Source of the DNA: a virus
Virus record (IMG/VR): IMGVR_UViG_3300042691_005865
Location: 1 to 22,608 of that record
Direction: 5' to 3' (one strand)
Length of the DNA stretch: 22,608 nucleotides
The notes under the pieces were generated by a model, which worked only from the letters and a program-made list of their open reading frames with translations, was not told where the DNA came from and searched no databases. The position numbers and the translations under genes are program-made. This document shows, piece by piece, positions 14,194 through 20,536 of the stretch (position 1 is its first letter; each line of letters begins with the position of its first letter).

Positions 14194-14394
14194 ATGGATA
14201 AAGAAACTGATCAGTATGAGAGGGTGATTGCCTATTTTGGCTCCCAAGCCAACGCAGCTAAGGCTTTAGGCATATCTTCTGCTGCTGTTGCCCAATGGAA
14301 GATAAAAGCAATTCCTCCGCAACGTGCTATACAAATAGAGGCATTAAGTCAGGGCAAGATCAAAGCGTTAGAGCTAATACCTAGCCTCAAATAA
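14194..14394 (+). CDS. Cro/YdaS-like HTH transcriptional regulator (66 aa)
   Basis: A small helix-turn-helix protein. Residues about 12-40 (IAYFGSQANAAKALGISSAA) carry the helix-turn-helix, continuing VAQWKIKAIPPQRAIQIEAL, the pattern of the YdaS/Cro family in which recognition-helix Gln/Trp is followed by a Pro-rich turn and IE. ATG at 14194 has GGAGAG six bases upstream; the in-frame ATG at 14161 lies inside the -10 element and lacks a ribosome site. It sits between the minus-strand replication operon and the plus-strand VapE gene, the usual place for a switch regulator. Dyads B1 and B2 around its promoter suggest autoregulation, and the same dyad elsewhere suggests regulon-wide control. 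Confidence 0.85.
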   Translation: MDKETDQYERVIAYFGSQANAAKALGISSAAVAQWKIKAIPPQRAIQIEALSQGKIKALELIPSLK

Positions 14395-14395
14395 T

Positions 14396-14427
14396 AAAAA
14401 AGCCCGATAAGCTAAGCTTACCGAGCT
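14396..14427 (-). terminator. Hairpin with T tract on the minus strand
   Basis: An imperfect 27-base stem-loop (14401-14427, 11 pairs with two mismatches, core TAAGCT-A-AGCTTA). On the minus strand it is followed by six Ts (14401-14396). It would stop antisense transcription arriving from the VapE gene, protecting the switch region. In the plus direction no T tract follows. Confidence 0.35.
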
Positions 14428-14455
14428 AAAAGCTAGGAACAAACAAAACGACAGG

Positions 14456-14470
14456 TTAAGTATAACTTAT
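14456..14470. promoter_or_regulatory. Operator candidate C (TTAAG-N5-CTTAT)
   Basis: TTAAG-TATAA-CTTAT, one arm mismatch, ending on the second base of the VapE start codon and overlapping a TATAAC -10-like hexamer. Binding here could block transcription entering the VapE gene. Confidence 0.4.
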
Positions 14471-16583
14471 GAACTCTACAAAGACCAAAACATCACACAT
14501 TTTTAATGTGTTTCCAGTGAATTTAATCCATACAACAGGTAAGGATAAGCCGGAAAAAAAGCCCGCTGTGCGAGGTTGGCAGTCACATATGGCTGCTGTT
14601 GAAGATTTAGCTTTCTCTCAAAACATAGGTGTCGGTGTCCCAGAATCTCACGTTTTTATTGATCTCGATACTTATAAGGGGGTTACTCGCGAGGCAGTTG
14701 ATGTTGCACTTGGCGTAACGTTGCAGTGGGACGATGCTTTAATTCAACGCACAGTGTCAGGTGGCGAACACTATTGTTTTAAGCTTCCTGAAGGCGTTGA
14801 AGTACGGCAAGGTTCATCATTACTTGGCGTCTCAGGCTTCGATACTAGAACACATGGTAAGGGATGGATTTGCACAGGCGAAGGCTACGAAGACATGACA
14901 CTTGTTGGTATGCCAGAGGCTGTTTTTCTTGAATCATGGCCCATGTTGCCAGGATTAGCAGTCGAGCGTATGCAAGAAGTCGAAAGGTCTTTGATCGACG
15001 GAAAGGAACCACTTGGCTACACCGAAGAGCAATTGCGCGAGATTTTATCGGTTTTAGACCCGTCTCCTACCGCACGTGAAGATTGGTTAGCTGTTGGAAT
15101 GGCCTTACACCATGAGACAAATGGTAGTCGTGAAGGATTCCGTTTGTTTGATGAATGGTCAGGGTCACGAGACGAAGACGGAAAACTGCGGTATGCCAAA
15201 TATAAAGTCGATGATGTACGCAACGCATGGCAGAGTTTTAAACGCAAAGGCGCAGGCACCGTAACCACGGCTAGAACATTGCGAATGATGGCAGCTGAGC
15301 AAGGGCTTTTTGTTGACCCTCATCCGGTAAAAGCTGAAGACTTCGACGACTTTGAATGTGAGACATTGCCCAATGAAGTTGTAAGTACATCACTCAGATT
15401 TAAGCGCGATAAGAAAGGTAAGATTGAAGCCTCCTTAGAGAACGTTGATACCGCTTTAAGGTCGTTTGATTTCTGTGGCATGGATATACGTTTTGATCAA
15501 TTTCGCGATGAAATTATGTATTCCGAGCCTGGAACTAAAGCTTGGCGTGCCTTTGCTGATGCCGATTATTCCAGATTGCGAATCATGCTTGAGCGCCGAG
15601 GCTTTAAAGCTGTTGGACGTGAGCTTATACGTGATGCTGTCTTGCTTGTTGCTGATGAAAACCCTTTTGATTCTGCTATCGAATGGCTCGATGGGTTGGC
15701 ATGGGATGGACTCAGCCGTATTGATAATTTTCTAGTCGATTACTTTGGCGCTGAGGCAAGCTCATACACCACTGCTGTATCACGTTATATGTGGTCAGCG
15801 ATGGCGGGACGAGTTCTTGCTCCAGGATGCAAAGCCGATATGGTTCCGATTTTGGTTGGTCGTCAAGGCGCAGGTAAAAGCTCTGGCGTTGCCGCTATGT
15901 CTCCTGCTCCTGACTTCTTTGCTGAGATTTCATTCCACGAACGAGAGGAAGACCTTGCACGAAAGATGCGTGGTCGTTTGGTTGGAGAGATCGGAGAGCT
16001 TCGCGGCCTTCATACCCGAGAACTTGAGCATATAAAAGCTTTCATCACTCGCACTCATGAGAATTGGATTCCTAAGTATCGGGAGTTTGCCGTTTCATTT
16101 CCGAGGCGGCTTTTATTTGTCGGAACTACTAATCAGCAGGAGTTTTTGGCTGATGAGACTGGTAATAGGCGATGGCTTCCGGTGCAGGTTGATGGCGGCG
16201 ATGTGGTGGCTATTGAGCGCGATCGACTCCAATTGTGGGCAGAGGCAAGGGAGTCATTTAAGGCCAATGGGATAGCTTTTAGGGAGGCCGAAGAGCTGAG
16301 TAAAGCAGTCCATGAGCATCACATGATCAGGGATGCGTGGGAAGAGATCATATCGGCTTGGTTGGACGAACCGGACATGTTAGACGGCAAGCCTCCTAGG
16401 GAAAGAGGCAAAATAAAGACTGCGGATGTATTGATGGACGCCCTGAACTTCGACAAAAAACATATTGGTCGAAGGGAAGAGTTGCGTATCGGAAGGGTAA
16501 TGAAAGCTCTTGGATACGAGAAGAAGAAAGAACGACTTAACGGAAAACCAGAGTGGTGCTTCATTCCGAGAGCCCCATTCTGA
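14469..16583 (+). CDS. PrimPol-PriCT-VapE primase-helicase (704 aa)
   Basis: A multidomain replication protein. Residues 10-165 are an archaeo-eukaryotic-type primase-polymerase domain with IDLD (64-67), SGGEH (97-101) and GFDTRTHGKGW (123-133). Residues about 185-260 match a PriCT-2 domain (ILSVLDPSPTAREDWLAVGM). Residues 390-600 are the VapE superfamily 3-like ATPase: Walker A GRQGAGKS (464-471), acidic Walker B-like GEIGEL (506-511), sensor Asn555 in GTTNQ, and Arg finger candidate GNRRW (565-569). The C-terminal 100 residues look like a winged-helix DNA-binding tail. It can prime and unwind, so it likely acts at an origin; the TTCCAG repeats directly downstream are the candidate. The ribosome site is weak (AGG 14-16 bases upstream) and overlapped by operator candidate C. 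Confidence 0.92.
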   Translation: MNSTKTKTSHIFNVFPVNLIHTTGKDKPEKKPAVRGWQSHMAAVEDLAFSQNIGVGVPESHVFIDLDTYKGVTREAVDVALGVTLQWDDALIQRTVSGGEHYCFKLPEGVEVRQGSSLLGVSGFDTRTHGKGWICTGEGYEDMTLVGMPEAVFLESWPMLPGLAVERMQEVERSLIDGKEPLGYTEEQLREILSVLDPSPTAREDWLAVGMALHHETNGSREGFRLFDEWSGSRDEDGKLRYAKYKVDDVRNAWQSFKRKGAGTVTTARTLRMMAAEQGLFVDPHPVKAEDFDDFECETLPNEVVSTSLRFKRDKKGKIEASLENVDTALRSFDFCGMDIRFDQFRDEIMYSEPGTKAWRAFADADYSRLRIMLERRGFKAVGRELIRDAVLLVADENPFDSAIEWLDGLAWDGLSRIDNFLVDYFGAEASSYTTAVSRYMWSAMAGRVLAPGCKADMVPILVGRQGAGKSSGVAAMSPAPDFFAEISFHEREEDLARKMRGRLVGEIGELRGLHTRELEHIKAFITRTHENWIPKYREFAVSFPRRLLFVGTTNQQEFLADETGNRRWLPVQVDGGDVVAIERDRLQLWAEARESFKANGIAFREAEELSKAVHEHHMIRDAWEEIISAWLDEPDMLDGKPPRERGKIKTADVLMDALNFDKKHIGRREELRIGRVMKALGYEKKKERLNGKPEWCFIPRAPF

Positions 16584-16589
16584 TGTTTT

Positions 16590-16792
16590 GTTCCAGAACT
16601 TTGGCGTTGTTCCAGAAGTGTTCCAGAACTTTTTGAAACTTCTGGAACGCCTCAAACCCAATAACGGCGCGGTCTCCAGCTAAGTGTTCCGGTTGTTCCA
16701 GATCTTTTCTAGTAACAAGTACTAGATATGACTAAAAGGTAGTGTTGGGGAATATATAGGAAAAGTTCTGGAACAACTGGAACAACTGGAAC
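16590..16792. repeat. TTCCAG/CTGGAA iteron array, candidate replication origin
   Basis: Nine copies related to GTTCCAGAAC in a 203-base stretch within the 241-base gene-free gap after the VapE gene. Forward copies: 16590-16599, 16609-16618, 16620-16629, 16686-16694 (degenerate), 16695-16704. Reverse copies: 16639-16648, 16765-16774, 16774-16783, 16783-16792. The copies at 16609 and 16639 form an 11-bp perfect inverted pair. An AT-rich stretch (about 16705-16765) separates the two clusters. Iterons of both orientations flanking AT-rich DNA beside an initiator-like primase-helicase resemble an origin; that function is inferred. No open reading frame of note lies in it. Confidence 0.7.
16709..16725. 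repeat. Inverted repeat CTAGTA-N5-TACTAG
   Basis: Perfect 6-bp arms with the loop ACAAG, located between the forward and reverse iteron clusters. It could be a protein-binding dyad or extruded hairpin at the candidate origin. Confidence 0.5.
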
Positions 16793-16824
16793 GGCTGGCC
16801 GGATACCATCGTGGAAAAAGAACT

Positions 16825-17241
16825 ATGAGAAACCTGAACAAACTTACCAACGACGAACTACTCTCAATCAACTCGGGCATCAACTTCGTGGTGCTGTCTT
16901 CGAGCTTTGACATTAACCTCGCCGCAGGGGAGCGAGTGCTTAGTGTTAGGTTTAGTCGGCCTGTCCTCAAAAGACCCATGACGCCAAAAGTTGCTGACTT
17001 CGTTTTGGCCTGGGTTAAGACGCACCCACATCACTGGCTAGTTGAGGTAACAGGACACTACGTCGCTGATAAACAGGTCTATGATGAAACAGTAGAACTT
17101 GAAGCCTTTGCTAAACTTGATTGGCTAACCGAAGCTTACAAGCAGGCTATCGATGAGGTGACCAGCGCAGGCAACTACGGAAAACTTGTAGGGGTCAGCT
17201 GGAAAGCACGCATAAAAACAACAGCAGAGCGTAAGAGGTAA
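16825..17241 (+). CDS. Hypothetical protein (138 aa)
   Basis: ATG at 16825 has GGAAAA about ten bases upstream. The N-terminus (MRNLNKLTNDELLSINSGIN) looks like a helix then beta strands; the middle includes VADFVLAWVKTHPHHWLVEV and the end is basic (WKARIKTTAERKR). No transmembrane segment, signal peptide or catalytic motif is evident and I recognise no family. It is the first gene after the iteron array and is followed six bases later by another unknown, so the two probably share a transcript leading into the terminase genes. Confidence 0.65.
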   Translation: MRNLNKLTNDELLSINSGINFVVLSSSFDINLAAGERVLSVRFSRPVLKRPMTPKVADFVLAWVKTHPHHWLVEVTGHYVADKQVYDETVELEAFAKLDWLTEAYKQAIDEVTSAGNYGKLVGVSWKARIKTTAERKR

Positions 17242-17246
17242 AAAGC

Positions 17247-17645
17247 ATGAACGAATGGGGTAACGGCCTGCACATGGTGCATAGCCGATTAGATCGGCCT
17301 GCCAGCACGCAAACCGCACTGGCGCAAAAACAAAAAGAACGAGATGATCTTTTGCTGGCGGTGCAAATGTTCGAGGCTAAGGGCGGCGAGATTACACGAA
17401 TACCGTATGGCGTCAGCAAAGAACAGCAGTTAGTAAAAATGCGCAGCGGTGAGTTTGAAATCATTACATCGAAAGAGTTGGCGGTACGTTGGAAGTTGCG
17501 AGGCGGTACACTGCCTACCGTGTTAAACAAATTTGAAAACCTCATGTCTATTATGATCGATGGGCAAAAAGCGTTTTGGATTGAAGATATTAAGCGGATA
17601 GAGTTAACAAAAGACTTTGCAATGAAGGGCAAGAAGGCGCTGTGA
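17247..17645 (+). CDS. Hypothetical protein with possible HTH domain (132 aa)
   Basis: GAGGTAAAAAGC precedes the ATG. Residues 25-45 are a charged helix; residues 73-120 (TSKELAVRWKLRGGTLPTVL, then FWIEDIKRIE) have the look of a winged or MerR-type helix-turn-helix in which a SKELA helix precedes the recognition helix and a hydrophobic wing. DNA binding is therefore plausible but weakly supported. The position just before the small terminase would fit a late-gene regulator or packaging accessory. Its stop overlaps a GTG start (GTGA), indicating coupling to the next small membrane protein. Confidence 0.65.
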   Translation: MNEWGNGLHMVHSRLDRPASTQTALAQKQKERDDLLLAVQMFEAKGGEITRIPYGVSKEQQLVKMRSGEFEIITSKELAVRWKLRGGTLPTVLNKFENLMSIMIDGQKAFWIEDIKRIELTKDFAMKGKKAL

Positions 17646-17797
17646 ATGAGCTTGTATACAAAACGCTGTCTGCTGTGTGCATCATTTTGATGCTGCCTCT
17701 CATTGTTACAGCGTTTGTGCTAGTCTTAATATTGACAGCTGTCAAAATGATTTTTGAGAAAAATAAGCCAGATGACCCAGACTTCTGGCAAAACTAA
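17642..17797 (+). CDS. Small membrane protein, GTG start (51 aa)
   Basis: Starting at GTG 17642, which overlaps the upstream stop, the protein reads MNELVYKTLSAVCIILMLPL and continues as one long hydrophobic segment to about residue 35, then a hydrophilic tail EKNKPDDPDFWQN. One transmembrane helix, tail probably cytoplasmic. No ATG gives a usable frame here. Function unknown; size and topology would allow an antiholin or superinfection-exclusion peptide, both only possibilities. Confidence 0.55.
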   Translation: MNELVYKTLSAVCIILMLPLIVTAFVLVLILTAVKMIFEKNKPDDPDFWQN

Positions 17798-17814
17798 AGT
17801 CGTATGGAGTAGTT

Positions 17815-18084
17815 ATGCCAAAGGGCGTCAAGTACGGCGGCAGAACTAAAGGCACGCCGAATAAAAATACATCCGATATCCAAGCTAAGCTTGATGCGCT
17901 TGGCTGTGACCCTATCCAGGGTATGGCCGAGATTGCAGCCGAGGCTCGTCGTACCGGCGATCTTAATTTAGCCGGAACGATGTATAAGGAATTGGCACAG
18001 TACGTTGCTCCTAAGCGCAAGGCTGTTGAGGTGCAAGGCGATGTGACGCTTGGCGGCGGCCTAAGCATCAAGTGGGAAGAGTGA
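17815..18084 (+). CDS. terS: Putative terminase small subunit (89 aa)
   Basis: The N-terminus MPKGVKYGGRTKGTPNKNTS is a basic Gly/Lys/Arg stretch with the GGRTKGTPNK signature familiar from small phage proteins encoded before the large terminase. The body is helical (LDALGCDPIQGMAEIAAEAR, then TMYKELAQYVAPKRKAVEV) and would oligomerise. GGAG lies six bases upstream of the ATG. Small terminases recognise packaging sites and load the motor. It is short for the class and lacks a clear HTH, so the name depends on position 77 bases before terL and on resemblance. Confidence 0.7.
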   Translation: MPKGVKYGGRTKGTPNKNTSDIQAKLDALGCDPIQGMAEIAAEARRTGDLNLAGTMYKELAQYVAPKRKAVEVQGDVTLGGGLSIKWEE

Positions 18085-18161
18085 TCTAGCGTGCGCCCCT
18101 ACCTGTCCCGTTCGCTAGCGTGAGCCTGCCACGATAAACAGGCACCAATCACAGAGGACTT

Positions 18162-19412
18162 ATGCAAGTCACATTACCTTACAAGCCACGACCTTTACAG
18201 CGAGAAATACACGCCTCACTGCGGCGTTGGAATTTGCTTGTCTGTCACAGACGCTTCGGCAAAACAGTTTTTGCAATTAACGAGCTGATTAAGCAGGCGG
18301 CAAAGTGCGATAAGAAAATGCCGAGATACGCTTACGTTGCGCCGTATTACAAACAAGCCAAACAGATAGCATGGGATTACCTCAAAGACTTCACGCGGCC
18401 TATTCCTGGCATAAAGATTAACGAAAGTGAATTGCGCGTTGATTTCCCATGGGGCGCTCGCATCCAGTTATTTGGCGCTGACTCGCCCGACTCAATGCGC
18501 GGCCTGTACCTCGACGGGGTGGTGCTTGATGAATACGCCGACATGTCCCCTAGAATCTTCTCAGAGGTCATTAGACCGGCGTTAAGCGATAGGGAAGGTG
18601 GAGCTATCTTCATAGGGTCTGCAAAGGGCGGTACGCCATTCTATGACCTCTGGGAGCGTGTTAAAGATGACCCCGATTGGTTTGTGAAGGTCTATCCCGC
18701 GTCAGAGACAAAAGTAATCCCCGAAGCGGAGCTGGCAGACGCTAAAAAGATCATGGACGATGATGAATACAACCAAGAATACGAATGCTCCTGGACTGCC
18801 TCGATCAAGGGGGCGTATTACGGTAAGCAATTGGCTGAGGCACATGAGCAGGACCGCATCGGTAAAGTGCCATACGACCCACGACTACCCGTACAAACGG
18901 CGTGGGATTTAGGTGTTGGTGACAGCACTGCCATATGGTTTTTCCAGGTGCTCGGGCAAGAGGTGCGCATCATCGATTTTCACGAAGACTCTGGCGAGGG
19001 CTTGCCGTATTACGCCAAAATCCTCGACCAGCGAGGCTACAAGTACGGTGATCACTGGGCACCGCACGATATACAAGTGCGCGAACTAGGCAGCGGAAAA
19101 AGCCGCATAGAGACCGCAAAGATGCTAGGGATACAGTTTCGTATCGTGCCTAACTTGAGCATCGACGATGGCATTCATGCGGTGCGTAATACCATTCCAC
19201 GCTGTTGGTTCGATGCCAAAAAGTGTGAGCTTGGCTTGCAAGCGCTTCGTAATTATCGCAAGGAGTTCGACGATCGACGTCAGGAGTACAAGCCGCGACC
19301 GTTGCATGACTGGTCAAGCCATGCTGCTGATGCGTTCCGTTACCTAGCGGTTGGCCTTAAAGACAAGCAAAAGGCCAAAACCACTTTGCAGCCTAAGCTA
19401 CAGCTGGCCTAG
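18162..19412 (+). CDS. terL: Terminase large subunit (416 aa)
   Basis: The packaging motor: an N-terminal ATPase that pumps DNA and a C-terminal RNase H-like nuclease that cuts it. Walker A-type CHRRFGKT (28-35), Walker B VVLDE (120-124) with catalytic Glu124, coupling motif GSAKG (152-156). Nuclease acidic residues are Asp249 in TAWDLGVGDST, with Asp271 or His302-Asp303 and Asp390 in WSSHAADAFRY as further candidates. Length is near the short end for the family. AGAGGA precedes the ATG. It packages DNA into proheads through a portal encoded elsewhere. The genes right after it are surface/tail-like and not the usual portal gene. Confidence 0.95.
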   Translation: MQVTLPYKPRPLQREIHASLRRWNLLVCHRRFGKTVFAINELIKQAAKCDKKMPRYAYVAPYYKQAKQIAWDYLKDFTRPIPGIKINESELRVDFPWGARIQLFGADSPDSMRGLYLDGVVLDEYADMSPRIFSEVIRPALSDREGGAIFIGSAKGGTPFYDLWERVKDDPDWFVKVYPASETKVIPEAELADAKKIMDDDEYNQEYECSWTASIKGAYYGKQLAEAHEQDRIGKVPYDPRLPVQTAWDLGVGDSTAIWFFQVLGQEVRIIDFHEDSGEGLPYYAKILDQRGYKYGDHWAPHDIQVRELGSGKSRIETAKMLGIQFRIVPNLSIDDGIHAVRNTIPRCWFDAKKCELGLQALRNYRKEFDDRRQEYKPRPLHDWSSHAADAFRYLAVGLKDKQKAKTTLQPKLQLA

Positions 19413-19451
19413 CGTGTGCTAACATTAGGGTAACTCAATGGAGGGCAAGCT

Positions 19452-19829
19452 GTGGCCGTCACGCTCAACACAACGCTGCGGAATAACCGCGCTGACCAAA
19501 TTACCTCGTTTGCTGGCACCTCGGCCAAGCTTCGCATCTACACAGCTGGTTATGCCTCTCAGCTCGTAGAGCTAATCTGCAACGCCTCAGCCTTTGCCCC
19601 TGCTGCCTCTGGTGGCACGCTTACGCTTAACACCATTAGCGTGGGTGCAGCCACAGCATCGGGCACAGCAGCCATTGCACGCATCTACAAGTCTGACGGT
19701 ACAACGCTGGTCATGGAAGGTTTGACCGTCGCAACAAGCGGCGCAAACATCAACCTTAGCACCACGAGCATTACCACTAACGACCTAGTGTCAGTGAGTG
19801 CCGCAACGATTACGGAGGGCAACAGCTAA
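19452..19829 (+). CDS. Small virion-associated protein, GTG start (125 aa)
   Basis: GTG at 19452 has GGAGG eight bases upstream, a better fit than any ATG. Sequence MAVTLNTTLRNNRADQITSF leads into a beta-rich Ala/Thr/Ser/Gly domain (KLRIYTAGYASQ, GTLTLNTISVGAATASGTAA, VMEGLTVATSG). Proteins starting in this way are common among phage structural genes next to fibres, probably small beta-sandwich components of the particle. The stop shares a base with the next start (TAATG). Function is unproven. Confidence 0.75.
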   Translation: MAVTLNTTLRNNRADQITSFAGTSAKLRIYTAGYASQLVELICNASAFAPAASGGTLTLNTISVGAATASGTAAIARIYKSDGTTLVMEGLTVATSGANINLSTTSITTNDLVSVSAATITEGNS

Positions 19830-20536
19830 TGCCAGTCGTAGTTACCCATACCAAAGTATCCGCCATTGCCGATGACCCTGTAGCCTCAGCCGCAGGGCAG
19901 GTGCTCCCTAGTGACTGGAACGCCAACCATACGCTTACTGGCCTTGGCACCATGGCTGAGCAAGCCTCGAACAACGTAAGCATTACTGGTGGTTCAATCA
20001 CTGGTATTACCGATCTTGCCGTAGCTGATGGCGGTACAGGCGCGTCTACTGCAGCAAATGCACGTGTAAACCTGCTGCCTAGCTACACAGGCAATGGCAG
20101 CAAAGCGCTTACGCTCAATAGCGGCGCTACAGATGTACAGTGGACTACGCTTGTAGACCTGACCAGTGCACAAAGCATTACCGGCGTTAAGACGCTTACC
20201 GACCCTGCAATTGTCGGAACTATCCTTGAGGATATTTTCACTATTACGGATGGCGCTGCGTTCGAGATAGACCCAGGTAACGGCTCCATTCAGCTGATCA
20301 CGCTTGGCGCAAACCGCACACCTAAAGCTACTAACTTTGCAGCAGGTGAGAGTGTAACGCTCATGGTTCTGGACGGTACCGCATACACGATTACGTGGAC
20401 TGACTCTACATTTGGCTCTGGCGGCGTTGTGTGGGTAGGAGGCTCTGCGCCTACACTTGATACCACAAAGTACACCGTTATTGAGCTCTGGAAAGTAAGC
20501 ACGCAGGTATACGGCGCACTGGTGGGGGCTGCTTAA
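19829..20536 (+). CDS. Tail-fibre-like structural protein (235 aa)
   Basis: Residues 1-50 (MPVVVTHTKVSAIADDPVAS, LPSDWNANHTL) form a short attachment-like module. Residues 62-85 contain DLAVADGGTGASTAANARVN, a repeat motif widespread in tail fibres. The remainder is beta-rich (SIQLITLGANRTPKATNFAA, YTITWTDSTFGSGGVVWVGG), resembling a C-terminal fibre/baseplate domain. It overlaps both neighbours by TAATG, so all three of these surface genes are translated together. Probably a short fibre or decoration on the particle. Confidence 0.75.
   Translation: MPVVVTHTKVSAIADDPVASAAGQVLPSDWNANHTLTGLGTMAEQASNNVSITGGSITGITDLAVADGGTGASTAANARVNLLPSYTGNGSKALTLNSGATDVQWTTLVDLTSAQSITGVKTLTDPAIVGTILEDIFTITDGAAFEIDPGNGSIQLITLGANRTPKATNFAAGESVTLMVLDGTAYTITWTDSTFGSGGVVWVGGSAPTLDTTKYTVIELWKVSTQVYGALVGAA

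Noticed and set aside
16583-16636. A 17-codon frame starting at the VapE stop
   Set aside because: Very short, made of the TTCCAG repeat itself, and without a ribosome site.
16590-16792. Iteron array considered as a CRISPR
   Set aside because: Units are about 10 bp, occur in both orientations with irregular spacing, and no cas gene is near.
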